DNA from: an uncultured Clostridia bacterium
GTDB lineage: Bacteria > Bacillota > Clostridia > Christensenellales > Aristaeellaceae
Direction of reading: 5' to 3'
NCBI GenBank assembly: GCA_947166385.1
Contig: CAMVEB010000002.1
Coordinates: 62,001 to 126,000, forward strand
DNA: 64,000 nt
Shown: in pieces, positions 1 through 10,295 of the stretch
How the letters are laid out: the number at the start of each line of letters is the position of its first letter
How positions within the stretch are numbered: the stretch's first letter is position 1
Notes under the pieces: generated by a model
What the model was told of the DNA's origin: nothing
Database searches by the model: none
Seen by the model: the letters and a program-made list of their open reading frames with translations, nothing else
Program-made: the position numbers and the translations under genes

Positions 1-1693
1 TGCAAAATGCCGGGAACTGGATCAGTTTACCTCCGTCGGGGTGAAAATGGAGAACGCCTTCCAGAACGCATGCGAGAACGCGGTCGGGATCCTGGACACG
101 ATCGAGGAGGCGGACCTGGCGCTGCTGAAAAAGGATGAGCGGAACGTCCGGGAGATCTGCGGACGGATCGCGCATGCCGGAACGATGGTGCGGGATCCCT
201 GGGTGATTCCCGCGGAGGATTCGGACTTTACGGAAGGAACGGCGCGGATTGCCTCCCTGGGAAAGGGATTTACCATGGACCGGGAAGCGGATCTCCGCGA
301 TGCGCTCACCCGGCTGAAGAAGAGGCTGGAGCAGGCGCTGGATCCGGCTGCGGAGAAGCCGAACTTCTTCCGGATCGGTTACCTGTCTGCCCACGGCCAG
401 AGCGCCGATCTCGCCGCGGAGTCTGTCGCGTCCATCAACGAGCGGGGACGCAAGGCGCTGGACGAGGGATTTATGCTGGATTTCCTGCGGGATACCGAAA
501 AGGCGCTGAAATGGTCCGCCGCTGAATCGGCAAAGACCAGGGCCCGCGCGCTGGACGTTCTGCGGGAAGAACTGCCCGTGTTCACCGAGGAGAAACCGGA
601 TGAGGGCAAATGCAGAGCCGCGGTCCGGCGGGCGGCGGACGCTGTGGAGCAGGCGATTGACCGGCTGGCGCTGGACAAGGACAACCGCGCGTATGTTTTC
701 CGCAGCAGCATGCTGGCCTATATCAACCGGTATTTTGCCGGCCTGAAGCAGAATCCGAAGGAGGAGAAGCGGTTTGCCCGGGACACGGAACGGTACAACC
801 GCGAAACCGCGAAAGGAAAATTCGCGCCCTCTGTTGTGCCGATGAATCTGGTGGATCTGGAAAAGACCCGGAGGGGAATGGCTGATACGGTGACCTATAT
901 GATCTCGCATTTCAGCAGTGATCCCGTACAGCATGCGGATCTCGCGGCCGACGCGGTCCGTATGGTGGACTACCTGAAGGACCGCTCCTCCGAGTATGCC
1001 TACAAACTGAGCAAGAGCATGGCCCGGCACCGGGCGATCGAGCTGATGAAGGAAGTCGGCATTCCCGAGCCTTACCGCCGCTATTATCAGTATCCCTTCG
1101 AGTTTTCCGGCGGCATGCGGCAGCGGATCGTGATTGCCATCGCGCTGTCCGCCAATCCGGATATCCTGATCTGCGATGAACCGACCACCGCGCTGGACGT
1201 GACGATCCAGGCGCAGATCCTGGAGCTGATCAACCGGCTGAAGAAAGAGCGGAAGCTTTCCGTAATTTTCATTACCCATGACCTGGGCGTTGTGGCGAAC
1301 ATGGCGGACCGGATCGCGATCATGTACGCCGGGAAAATCGTGGAGTACGGCACGGCGGACGATGTGTTCTACGACCCGCGCCACCCTTATACCTGGGCGC
1401 TGCTGGCGTCGATGCCGGATCTGGAGACAAAGGAAAAGCTGGAGGCGATCCCCGGGACGCCCCCGAACATGATTCTGCCGCCGAAGGGAGACGCTTTCGC
1501 GGCGCGGAACCATTACGCGATGGAGATCGACCTGGAGGAGCAGCCGCCGATGTTCCGGATCAGCGACACGCACCAGGCCGCCACCTGGCTGCTGCACCCG
1601 AACGCGCCGAAAGTTGAGCCCCCCGTGATTGTGACGGAACGGATCAGACGGATGCGGAAACGGGAAGAGGCGGAAGGAGGTGCTGAAGCATGA
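1..1693 (+). CDS. Peptide ABC transporter ATPase (OppD/DppD-like), 5' partial, with large insertion
   Basis: This is the ATP-hydrolysing subunit of an oligopeptide-type importer. The frame is open to the left edge (first full codon at base 2), so the true start lies outside the window; GTG at 41 and ATG at 47 are internal. Seen: ABC signature FSGGMRQR near 1100, Walker B ILICDEP near 1162, H-loop FITHDLG near 1270, then the OppD-type tail with HPYTWALLASMP and GTPPNM. At least 350 residues precede the signature with no Walker A or Q-loop. In ordinary family members this interval is short, so a long helical, charged insertion separates the two halves of the nucleotide-binding domain. The stop overlaps the next ATG (ATGA at 1690). 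The family call is firm; the role of the insertion is unknown. Confidence 0.88.
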   Translation, partial: AKCRELDQFTSVGVKMENAFQNACENAVGILDTIEEADLALLKKDERNVREICGRIAHAGTMVRDPWVIPAEDSDFTEGTARIASLGKGFTMDREADLRDALTRLKKRLEQALDPAAEKPNFFRIGYLSAHGQSADLAAESVASINERGRKALDEGFMLDFLRDTEKALKWSAAESAKTRARALDVLREELPVFTEEKPDEGKCRAAVRRAADAVEQAIDRLALDKDNRAYVFRSSMLAYINRYFAGLKQNPKEEKRFARDTERYNRETAKGKFAPSVVPMNLVDLEKTRRGMADTVTYMISHFSSDPVQHADLAADAVRMVDYLKDRSSEYAYKLSKSMARHRAIELMKEVGIPEPYRRYYQYPFEFSGGMRQRIVIAIALSANPDILICDEPTTALDVTIQAQILELINRLKKERKLSVIFITHDLGVVANMADRIAIMYAGKIVEYGTADDVFYDPRHPYTWALLASMPDLETKEKLEAIPGTPPNMILPPKGDAFAARNHYAMEIDLEEQPPMFRISDTHQAATWLLHPNAPKVEPPVIVTERIRRMRKREEAEGGAEA

Positions 1694-4176
1694 AAACGAT
1701 TCATCGCTTCTCTTCTGCCCTGAAGGTGGCAGGGATTGTGCTGATCCTGCTGTCACTGGTGCTGGGGCTGTATGCGCTGATTAACACCGGATCCACCCGG
1801 GAGATGCTGGACCAGGGCATGACGCGGTTCGGAGCATCCGCTCGGTGGAACGATTTCCTGTCATTTGACCGGCACTTCTTTTCCGCGCTGAGCCGGTCGG
1901 TCGGCAACCGGGACCGGAAGGAAGAGGAACGCCTGACCGTGATTGACCCGGATTTCCGGAGCTGGTTTGACCGGATGGAAGACTCCGCCCGGAGCGAAGA
2001 GGCGGAAGCGCGCCGGATGACGGCGGAATGGCTGAAGGCGCAGGATCCGGAAAGCCTGGGACTGAACAGCATGGAGGAACAGCAGGAGAACCGGGAAATC
2101 CGGGAGATCTTCGAATACATCGACGGACTGGCCGCCCCGCCCAAGAAAGGCAAGCTGGCGTCGCTGAAACCGGCTTCCCAGGAGCCGTTCTTCCGCGAAA
2201 GCTATGAAGCCTTTGCCGGGGAATACGGGGAGGACGCCGGATCCTGGTATGAGTTCATGAGCGCCGTGCGCAGGATGATGGAGACCTCCGCGGCGGACGG
2301 CAGCCCTGTGAAGGATGTCAGGGCATGGATGACCGATGTTTTCACCATGGAAGCCTACACGCCTGTGCTGGAGGAGATCCGCCGGGAGGAAAAAACGGGA
2401 AGCGCCGACAGCTTCTCTGACGCGCTGGAAGCGGTCTTTACCCGGGAGGGAGGAGCCGGAACAGCGGACCTGGAAGCCCTGCTGGACCAGACGGCGGAAC
2501 AGCTCCGCACCCGGTATCCGGATCTGGATCTGGGCGGGGAAAGCACCGGGACGCTTCTGGCGGTGGTATTGCCGGAGCTGCTGAAGGATCCGGGATTCGA
2601 CGGCAGCTACGGCGCGCTCGCGGATCAGGTGAACGCCCTGGCGAAAACCGAAGGCGATCTCTCCTATCCGGTGCTGACCGCGGCGCCGGACGACGGGACG
2701 CAGGCGGATCTGACAGCCCGCGCGCTGACCACGGTGCCCACTGTGAAAAAATGGGAAAAGAGTTTTCTGCAGAAGATTCTGGGCGAAGCGGATAACCGCA
2801 GCCAGATCGCGATCGTCAGTTTCTTCTGGAAGCTGGTCGCTCTGTGGGTATGGCTGCTGGCGGCAGGCATCCTGCTGCTCTTCCTGTGCCGTGTCATCCG
2901 CCTGCTGCTGAACCGGCACCTGCTGAAGAAGCGGGAGAACGCGGGCATCCGGGAAGACTCCGATGTGCTGCTGCGGGTGGAGCACCTGAAACAGTATTTC
3001 CGGAGCGGGGACGCCGTGACCAAAGCGGTGGATGATGTCAGCTTCTTTATCCGGAAGGGCGAGGTGTTCGGCCTGGTGGGAGAGAGCGGCTGCGGCAAGA
3101 CCACCACCGGGCGGACCATCATCAACCTGTACGATCCCACGGAAGGCAATGTTTATTTCGACGGGCTGAAGATCTCCACCACGGAGAAGGGGCTGCCGGT
3201 GCTGAAGGCGCAGCTTCGCCAGGACTACGGGGCCCGGATCGCGGAGGCGAAAAAGGCGGGCCGGACGGAAGAAGCCGGACAGCTGAAGCGGGAACTGCGG
3301 GAAAAACTGCGGCAGGCGGAGGACAACGCGCTGGAAAGCTCGGTGGAAAAGAGCAAGTGCGTTGAGTTTTACCGGGAAAAGCGCCTGAAGGAGCTGAAGG
3401 AAGCCTATGACCGGGAGATGCAGTCCCTGAGCGGGGAAGCCGCGGAGGAGCGGACCCGGAAATATGAAACCGAGCGGAAGGTTGCCGCGAAGGATAACGT
3501 CATGACCCGGATGCAGATGATCTTCCAGGATCCCATCGCATCCATCAATCCCCGGATGACAGTGCGGGAAATCATTGCCGAAGGCCTGATCATCCGCGGG
3601 ATTACGGATAAGGAGTATATAAACCGGAAAGTCTATGAGATGCTGGAACTGGTCGGTCTGGTCCGCGAGCATGCGGACCGGTACCCCCACGAGTTTTCCG
3701 GCGGACAGCGCCAGCGGATCGGGATCGCCCGGGCCATCATCATGGAACCCGACCTGATCATCGCCGACGAGCCGATCTCCGCGCTGGATGTTTCGATCCA
3801 GGCGCAGGTGATCAACCTGCTGAACGACCTGCGGGAGCGCATGGGCCTGACGATTATGTTCATCGCGCATAACCTGAGCGTCGTCAAGTATTTCTCCGAC
3901 CGGATCGCCGTGATGTATTTCGGCAGGATTGTGGAGCTGGCGACCTCGGACGAGCTGTTTGCCCATCCGCTGCACCCGTACACCAGATCCCTTCTGAGTG
4001 CGATTCCCTATCCGGATCCCCACTACGAGAAAAACCGGAAACGGATTGAATATGTGCCGGCGAAGGAGCACGACTACAGCACGGACAAGCCTTCCCTGCG
4101 GGAAATTACCCCGGGGCACTATATCCACTGCAATGACGCGGAATTTGAAAAATACCGGAAGGAACTGGGCGTATGA
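1690..4176 (+). CDS. Peptide ABC transporter ATPase (OppF/DppF-like) fused to N-terminal membrane-anchored domain
   Basis: Partner ATPase of the preceding gene, 828 aa. The N-terminus has a hydrophobic segment (about residues 12-32), then about 340 polar, acidic residues, then a second hydrophobic segment (about 377-402). The ABC domain follows: Walker [10 protein letters not shown] near 463, Q-loop MIFQDP near 609, signature FSGGQRQR near 668, Walker B LIIADEP near 688, H-loop FIAHN near 723, and the OppF tail [16 protein letters not shown]. Walker A to Q-loop is about 145 residues, so a coiled-coil-like insertion of roughly 90 residues is also present. OppF proteins are normally about 320 aa and lack membrane segments. 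The start has GGAGG just upstream and overlaps the upstream stop. I infer that the two ATPases work as a heterodimer and that the extra domain may face outward. Confidence 0.88.
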   Translation: MKTIHRFSSALKVAGIVLILLSLVLGLYALINTGSTREMLDQGMTRFGASARWNDFLSFDRHFFSALSRSVGNRDRKEEERLTVIDPDFRSWFDRMEDSARSEEAEARRMTAEWLKAQDPESLGLNSMEEQQENREIREIFEYIDGLAAPPKKGKLASLKPASQEPFFRESYEAFAGEYGEDAGSWYEFMSAVRRMMETSAADGSPVKDVRAWMTDVFTMEAYTPVLEEIRREEKTGSADSFSDALEAVFTREGGAGTADLEALLDQTAEQLRTRYPDLDLGGESTGTLLAVVLPELLKDPGFDGSYGALADQVNALAKTEGDLSYPVLTAAPDDGTQADLTARALTTVPTVKKWEKSFLQKILGEADNRSQIAIVSFFWKLVALWVWLLAAGILLLFLCRVIRLLLNRHLLKKRENAGIREDSDVLLRVEHLKQYFRSGDAVTKAVDDVSFFIRKGEVFGLVGESGCGKTTTGRTIINLYDPTEGNVYFDGLKISTTEKGLPVLKAQLRQDYGARIAEAKKAGRTEEAGQLKRELREKLRQAEDNALESSVEKSKCVEFYREKRLKELKEAYDREMQSLSGEAAEERTRKYETERKVAAKDNVMTRMQMIFQDPIASINPRMTVREIIAEGLIIRGITDKEYINRKVYEMLELVGLVREHADRYPHEFSGGQRQRIGIARAIIMEPDLIIADEPISALDVSIQAQVINLLNDLRERMGLTIMFIAHNLSVVKYFSDRIAVMYFGRIVELATSDELFAHPLHPYTRSLLSAIPYPDPHYEKNRKRIEYVPAKEHDYSTDKPSLREITPGHYIHCNDAEFEKYRKELGV

Positions 4177-4571
4177 GGGTCCGGCGGGTGCTGATCGCCC
4201 TGGGATTCGGACTGGCGGCCGGGGCAGGGGTTTTCCTGATCGGCGGCGTGCCGGAGACCGGGACGGAAGCTTTCTGGAGAAAGCTGTGCGATGCCCTGAC
4301 CGTGCCGGGCGTCCTGCTGACGGGGATGGGCCTGCTCTCGCTCGCTTCCGCCCACGGGGCCTTTGACGGGCTGAGCTTTCCGGTCCGGAAGGCTTTCGGC
4401 CAGATCCTCAGCGAGGAAAAGCGGAACGCCATGCCAAAGACATACTATGATTATGTGGAGGCCAGGCGGGCCGGGAGCCGGGGGAAAAACCGGGGGATTC
4501 TGTGGACGGGACTGGGATTCCTGGCCGGGGCCGGGATCTGCCTCGCGATCTGGCTGAGCCGGTTTTCCTGA
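4173..4571 (+). CDS. Small membrane protein, DUF3899-like
   Basis: 132 aa with hydrophobic helices at about 7-24, 45-63 and 108-128. The middle carries the GAFDGLSF stretch and charged residues typical of the DUF3899 family of small Firmicutes membrane proteins. It starts inside the stop of the ABC ATPase gene (ATGA overlap), so it is translationally coupled and probably in the same operon. No function is known for the family. The assignment to DUF3899 is by eye. Confidence 0.7.
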   Translation: MRVRRVLIALGFGLAAGAGVFLIGGVPETGTEAFWRKLCDALTVPGVLLTGMGLLSLASAHGAFDGLSFPVRKAFGQILSEEKRNAMPKTYYDYVEARRAGSRGKNRGILWTGLGFLAGAGICLAIWLSRFS

Positions 4572-4581
4572 CCGTTTCCGC

Positions 4582-4610
4582 TTGTCAATCCGCGGAAAAA
4601 CCGGTATAAT
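4582..4610 (+). promoter_or_regulatory. Sigma-A promoter for frr
   Basis: TTGTCA at 4582-4587 and a perfect TATAAT at 4605-4610 are separated by 17 bp. They lie 63 bp before the frr start, in the gap after the DUF3899-like gene. This marks a new transcription unit separate from the ABC genes. Confidence 0.85.
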
Positions 4611-4673
4611 AGGCCCAAGATAATCAGTAAGGATCCGATGACCTTTTGAAGGATACACGAGGAGGGAGAAACC

Positions 4674-5231
4674 ATGGTAGACGATGTGATGAATACCGCG
4701 AAAGAGAAAATGCAGAAATCCTGCGCCGTATACGAGCGGGACATGATGGGCCTGCGCGCCGGCCGCGCCAATCCGCAGCTGCTGGACCGGATTATGGTGG
4801 ACTATTACGGGACGCCGACGCCGATTAACCAGATCGGCAATATTTCCTCGCCGGAACCCAGGCTGCTGGTGATCGCTCCCTGGGAAGCGAAAATGATTTC
4901 CCCGATTGAAAAGGCGATCCAGAAGAGTGACCTGGGCCTGAATCCGTCCAATGACGGGAAAATCATCCGTCTGGTGTTCCCGGAGCTGAATGAGGAACGC
5001 CGCCGGGATCTGACCAAGGTGGCTTCCAAGGGCGCCGAGGAGACGAAAGTGGCCATCCGCTCCATCCGCCGGGACGCGATCGAGCAGATCAAGAAAATGA
5101 AGAAGAACAGCGAGATCACCGAGGATGACCAGAAGGATGCTGAGGAAGAGATCCAGAAGCTGACGGACAAGGCCATCAAGGATGTGGACGCGATCTACGC
5201 CAAGAAGGAAAAGGAAATCATGGAGGTCTGA
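4674..5231 (+). CDS. frr: Ribosome recycling factor
   Basis: 185 aa, the normal length for RRF, which with EF-G splits post-termination ribosomes. Seen: the N-terminal helix, then RAGRANPQLLDRIMVDYYG (family hallmark), a PINQIGNISSPEPRLL-like strand segment, and the C-terminal long helices with DLTKVASKGAEETKVAIRSI. The start ATG has AGGAGGGAG eight bases upstream. In many Firmicutes pyrH precedes frr; here it does not, and frr has its own strong promoter and a terminator behind it. Confidence 0.97.
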   Translation: MVDDVMNTAKEKMQKSCAVYERDMMGLRAGRANPQLLDRIMVDYYGTPTPINQIGNISSPEPRLLVIAPWEAKMISPIEKAIQKSDLGLNPSNDGKIIRLVFPELNEERRRDLTKVASKGAEETKVAIRSIRRDAIEQIKKMKKNSEITEDDQKDAEEEIQKLTDKAIKDVDAIYAKKEKEIMEV

Positions 5232-5254
5232 CGGACAAGCCGCCGGATGAATCC

Positions 5255-5279
5255 AAAACCCGCCTCTCCGGCGGGTTTT
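5255..5279 (+). terminator. Intrinsic terminator/hairpin after frr
   Basis: A perfect 10-bp stem, AAAACCCGCC pairing with GGCGGGTTTT around a 5-base loop, lies 24 bp after the frr stop. The U-tract is the stem's own TTTT. It may be partly read through into uppS, for which no strong separate promoter was seen. Confidence 0.8.
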
Positions 5280-5307
5280 GGGCGTATAAAAGGGGACGGG
5301 AACAAGC

Positions 5308-6068
<761 letters not shown>

Positions 6069-6072
<4 letters not shown>

Positions 6073-6929
6073 AGCAAAGGACGATTACCGGCGCTCTGCT
6101 GATTCTGCTGCTGGTGGTGCTGCTGTGGCTGCCGGGGTGGTGCATGGCGCTGGCAACGCTGATCTGCGTCGGGATGGCGGTGTATGAGGAAATGCACGCG
6201 CTGCGCGGCGCCGGGCACAGGATCGTCACCTGGCCCACCTGGGCGGCCATGGTACTCTCGATCCCGCTGACATCCCTGCTGAGCCAGAAGGTGATGATTC
6301 CGCTGGTGCTGGCGGCCCTGCTGGCGATGACGGTGCAGGTGCTGTTCCGGAAGGAACCGGAACTGACGGATCTGTCGATGAGCGCGCTGCCGCTGCTGAC
6401 GGTGGCGCTGCCGGGCCTGGCCCTGGTGACCCTGGGCCTGATCGACCCATACCTGTGGTGGAAGACCTCGGCCACGGAGCCCTGGCACGCGGTGGAAGTG
6501 GTCCTGCTGACGGTGACTTTCTCGATCCCGCTGATGGGGGACATGATGGCGCTGTATGTCGGGAAGGCTTTCGGCAGGCATAAGTTCTGCCCGGCGGTGA
6601 GCCCGAAGAAGACCGTGGAGGGCAGTATCGGCGGGCTGGCCGGCAGCGTGATCGCGGCGATGGCCATTTACTTCCTGACCTTCTGGCTGTGCAACGAAGC
6701 GACCAGGAATTATCTGCCCCTCTGGTGGCAGTACCTGCTGCTGGGCCTGACGGGCGGTTTTGTCGGGCAGATGGGCGACCTGTTTGCCTCTCTGGTGAAG
6801 CGGCACTGCGGGCTGAAGGATTATTCCCATATCTTCCCCGGCCACGGCGGCATGCTGGACCGGCTGGACAGCGTGCTGTTCATGGCGATGCTGATGTACT
6901 GCTTCCGGCTGTTCTTCCTGAAGTTCTGA
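6069..6929 (+). CDS. cdsA: Phosphatidate cytidylyltransferase
   Basis: Integral membrane enzyme making CDP-diacylglycerol from CTP and phosphatidate. 286 aa with many hydrophobic helices. Seen: SPKKTVEGSIGG near residue 178 and the C-terminal family signature from KRHCGLKDYSHIFPGHGG into MLDRLDS. ATGA overlap with uppS. This overlap, together with dxr and rseP, is the usual arrangement in Firmicutes. Confidence 0.96.
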
Positions 6930-6951
6930 GGAAAGGGACAGGGGTGTCTGA

Positions 6952-8097
6952 ATGATCAAGAAGATTGCGATTCTGGGGTCTACTGGCTCGATCGGGACCC
7001 AGGCGCTGGATCTGTGCCGGCGCCATCCGGACCGGTACCGGGTGACCGCGCTGACGGCCAGGGGCAGCAAAGAGAAGCTGTTTGAGCAGGTGCGGGAGTT
7101 CCGGCCGGAAATGGCCGGGCTGACGGAAGGCATCAATCCGGCGGAGATTCCGGCGGATCTGAAATTCTGCCGCTGGATGAGCGGCAAGGAAGCGCTGAAG
7201 GCGGCCGCAGCGGAAGTGGACGCGGACCAGGTGCTGGTCAGCATCGTCGGGATTGCCGGGCTGCAGAGCGTGCTGGACGCGCTGGAGGCCGGGCGGCAGG
7301 TGCTGCTGGCCAACAAGGAAGCGCTGGTGACCGGCGGGCACCTGGTGACAGACCTGGCGGCGAAAACCGGCAAGCCGCTGCTGCCCGTGGACAGCGAGCA
7401 CAGCGCGATCTTCCAGTGCCTGCAGGCCGCCGGCGGAAACAGGCCGGAGAAGATCCTGCTGACAGCCTCGGGCGGGCCCTTCCGGACCTGGACGGCGGAA
7501 GCGATCGCGCAGGCGACCCCGGAGCAGGCGCTGCGCCATCCCAACTGGAGCATGGGCGCGAAGATCACCATTGATTCCGCGAGCATGTTCAACAAAGGGC
7601 TGGAGATCATGGAAGCCCGCTGGCTGTTCGACGTGCCGGCGGAACAGATCGAAGTGGTTGTTCATCCGGAGAGCATTGTGCATTCCGCAGTGGTTTTCCG
7701 GGACGGCGCGGTGCTGGCGCAGCTGGGGCTTCCGGATATGCGCGTGCCCATCGGATACGCGATGGCGTATCCGGAACGGCTGGAAACCGGCGTGGAGGAG
7801 CCGGATCTGTTCGCGCTGAAAAGCCTGACCTTCGAGAAACCGGACGAGAGGAAGTTCCCCGCGCTGCGGCTGGCCCGGGAAGCGCTGAAGGCCGGCGGGG
7901 CCGCCTGCACGGTTTTCAACGGCGCCAACGAGGAAGCGGTGGCCGCGTTCCTCCGGAAGGAAATTCCCTTCGGGGAGATCGCCCGGCGTGTGGAAGAGGC
8001 CATGGACCGCCTGGCCGGGCTTCCGGCCGACTGCCTGGAGGAGATCCTCGAGGCGGACCGGCGGGCGAGGGACGTTGTGCGTTCTGTCCCGCAATGA
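6952..8097 (+). CDS. dxr: 1-deoxy-D-xylulose 5-phosphate reductoisomerase
   Basis: Second step of the MEP isoprenoid pathway (DXP to MEP with NADPH). 381 aa, normal length. Seen: nucleotide-binding GSTGSIG at residues 9-15, the metal and substrate site PVDSEHSAIFQCL, TASGGPF, and NPNWSMG-like HPNWSMGAKITIDSASM, then EVVVHPESIVHS. Preceded by AAGGGACAGGGG. It lies with ispG in the same operon, so two MEP genes are co-transcribed with uppS, which uses the pathway's product. Confidence 0.97.
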   Translation: MIKKIAILGSTGSIGTQALDLCRRHPDRYRVTALTARGSKEKLFEQVREFRPEMAGLTEGINPAEIPADLKFCRWMSGKEALKAAAAEVDADQVLVSIVGIAGLQSVLDALEAGRQVLLANKEALVTGGHLVTDLAAKTGKPLLPVDSEHSAIFQCLQAAGGNRPEKILLTASGGPFRTWTAEAIAQATPEQALRHPNWSMGAKITIDSASMFNKGLEIMEARWLFDVPAEQIEVVVHPESIVHSAVVFRDGAVLAQLGLPDMRVPIGYAMAYPERLETGVEEPDLFALKSLTFEKPDERKFPALRLAREALKAGGAACTVFNGANEEAVAAFLRKEIPFGEIARRVEEAMDRLAGLPADCLEEILEADRRARDVVRSVPQ

Positions 8098-8122
8098 CTG
8101 AGGTAAGGAGATTATTCGGAAA

Positions 8123-9226
8123 GTGTATATTATCCTGGCAATCCTGCTGCTGGCCATCCTGATTGTGGTGCATGAATTCGGTCACTTTATGGCGGCGCGG
8201 GCCATGAAGATCGACGTGCGGGAGTTCGCGGTCGGCTTCGGACCGAAACTGGCGGGATGGAAAAGCAAAAAATATGAGACGACCTTTGCGATCCGCGCGA
8301 TCCCCATGGGCGGGTACTGCTCCTTCTACGGCGAGGATGACCGGACGGGAAAGGAGCAGGACGATCCCCGGGCCTTCGGGAAGCACAATGTCTGGAAACG
8401 GATGTTCGTGATCCTGATGGGGCCGATGATGAACTTTGTGCTGGCTTTTGTGGCCGCCACGGTGCTGATCTGGTGCAGCGGCATTGCCGTGCCGACCGAG
8501 AAGGAGGAGTACGATCCCTTCATCGCGGAGGTCATGGCAGCCGGTCCGGCCTATGAGGCGGGCCTGCAGAACGGCGATATCGTGACCGAAATCAACGGCA
8601 AAAACATGCTGGACGGCACAATGGAGACCCTGCTGGACACCATCGCCGGCTGGAAGGAAGGGGACGGGCCCCTGGAGATGACCGTGCGGCGCGGGGAGAA
8701 AACCGAACAGCTGAGCGTGACGCCGGTCTGGAACGAGGAAGCCGGCAAAATGCAGATCGGCGTCTATATCAACGGATACCGGCGGGCGGAAATCGTCCAT
8801 CCGGGTTTCTTCGGAGGGTTCCGGGAAGCATGGAATTACAGTGTCGATGCCGGCGGGGCGATCCTGCGGGCGCTGAAGAACCTGGTGACCAAAGGTGAGG
8901 GGCTGGACCAGACCGCCGGGCCGGTGGGCATTGTGTCCATGATCTCCTCCCAGGTGGAGGATACGGTGAAGGAAGGCGGCGCCGGCGCAGGACTGGACAT
9001 GTTTGTAAAGCTGCTGGTGCTGATCTCCATCAACCTGGGGCTGATGAACCTGCTGCCGATTCCCGGGCTGGACGGAAGCCGCCTGGTATTCGGACTGATT
9101 GAGGCAGTCCGCGGAAAACCGGTGCCGCCCCAGAAGGAAGCCATGGTCCATCTGATCGGCATGGGCCTGCTGCTGGCGCTGATGGTCTTCTTCACCTTCC
9201 GGGACGTGATCCGTCTGTTTCAGTGA
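8123..9226 (+). CDS. rseP: Site-2 intramembrane metalloprotease RseP family
   Basis: Membrane protease that cleaves substrates such as anti-sigma factors and signal-peptide remnants. 367 aa, GTG start with GGTAAGGAG upstream. Seen: HEFGH zinc motif at residues 17-21 in the first membrane helix, MGGYCSFYGE, a PDZ domain around 130-210 (AGLQNGDIVTEINGK), and NLLPIPGLDGSR near the C-terminus carrying the third zinc ligand. The window also encodes several membrane anti-sigma candidates, but a link between them and this protease is inference only. Confidence 0.95.
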   Translation: MYIILAILLLAILIVVHEFGHFMAARAMKIDVREFAVGFGPKLAGWKSKKYETTFAIRAIPMGGYCSFYGEDDRTGKEQDDPRAFGKHNVWKRMFVILMGPMMNFVLAFVAATVLIWCSGIAVPTEKEEYDPFIAEVMAAGPAYEAGLQNGDIVTEINGKNMLDGTMETLLDTIAGWKEGDGPLEMTVRRGEKTEQLSVTPVWNEEAGKMQIGVYINGYRRAEIVHPGFFGGFREAWNYSVDAGGAILRALKNLVTKGEGLDQTAGPVGIVSMISSQVEDTVKEGGAGAGLDMFVKLLVLISINLGLMNLLPIPGLDGSRLVFGLIEAVRGKPVPPQKEAMVHLIGMGLLLALMVFFTFRDVIRLFQ

Positions 9227-9248
9227 ATAACAGGGAGGACTGTGCCAT

Positions 9249-10295
9249 ATGACCAGAACGGTTAAAGTCGGAAATCTTCCGCTGGGCGGCGGGAACCCTG
9301 TGCTGGTTCAGAGCATGACCAACACGGATACGCGGGATACGGAAGCGACACTGCGCCAGATCCGCGCGCTGCACGACGCGGGTTGCGACCTGGTGCGCGT
9401 CAGCGTTTACGACGAGGCGTGCGCGGAAGCGGTCAGGACGCTGGCGGACAAAAGCCCTGTGCCGCTGGTGGCGGATATTCATTTTGACTACAGGCTGGCG
9501 ATCCGCGCCGCGGAGAACGGCATTGCCAAGCTGCGGATCAATCCGGGCAATATCGGCGGGGAGGCCCGTGTGCGGGAACTGGCGGACTGCGCCAGGGCTC
9601 ACGGGATTCCGATCCGCATCGGCGTCAACAGCGGATCGGCGGAAAAGGAACTGCTGGAGAAATACGGCGGACCGACCGCGGAATGCCTGGTGGAAAGCGC
9701 GCTGAACCACGCGCGGATGCTGGAGAAGGCGCATTTCGAAGATATTGTGCTGAGCATGAAGTCCAGCAGCGTGAAACTGACGATTGAAGCCTACCGGCTG
9801 GCCAGCCGGCGGTGTGATTATCCCCTGCACCTGGGCGTGACCGAGGCCGGGCTTCCGGGGCAGGGGACCGTGAAGAGCGCCATCGGGATCGGCGCGCTGC
9901 TGGCGGACGGGATCGGGGATACGATCCGGGTCAGCCTGAGCGGTGATCCTGTCCCGGAAGCCGGAGCGGCCTGGGATATCCTGCGGGCGCTGGATCTGCG
10001 GGTGCGCGGCGTGCAGCTGATCGCCTGCCCGACCTGCGGGCGGACCTGTATCCCGGTGGAAGCGATCGCCCGGCGCGTGGAAAAGGAACTGGCGGATGTC
10101 ACCGTGCCCCTGAAGGTGGCGGTGATGGGCTGCGTGGTGAACGGCCTGGGCGAAGGCCGGGAGGCCGATGTCGGCATTGCCGGCGGGAAGTCCGGCGGCG
10201 TGCTCTTTGTGCGGGGGCAGGAACCCCGGCGGGTGGAAGGCGACCTGGCGGAGCAGCTGATCGCGGAAGTAAAGAAAATGGTTGGGCAGCAATGA
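9249..10295 (+). CDS. ispG: 4-hydroxy-3-methylbut-2-en-1-yl diphosphate synthase
   Basis: Iron-sulfur enzyme of the MEP pathway (MEcPP to HMBPP). 348 aa. Seen: VQSMTNTDTRDTEAT, DIHFDYRLAI, KLRINPGNIGG, and the cluster ligands in CPTCGRTCIP and MGCVVNGLGEG near the C-terminus. Short form without the plant-type insertion. The stop overlaps polC by ATGA. Also called gcpE. Confidence 0.97.
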   Translation: MTRTVKVGNLPLGGGNPVLVQSMTNTDTRDTEATLRQIRALHDAGCDLVRVSVYDEACAEAVRTLADKSPVPLVADIHFDYRLAIRAAENGIAKLRINPGNIGGEARVRELADCARAHGIPIRIGVNSGSAEKELLEKYGGPTAECLVESALNHARMLEKAHFEDIVLSMKSSSVKLTIEAYRLASRRCDYPLHLGVTEAGLPGQGTVKSAIGIGALLADGIGDTIRVSLSGDPVPEAGAAWDILRALDLRVRGVQLIACPTCGRTCIPVEAIARRVEKELADVTVPLKVAVMGCVVNGLGEGREADVGIAGGKSGGVLFVRGQEPRRVEGDLAEQLIAEVKKMVGQQ

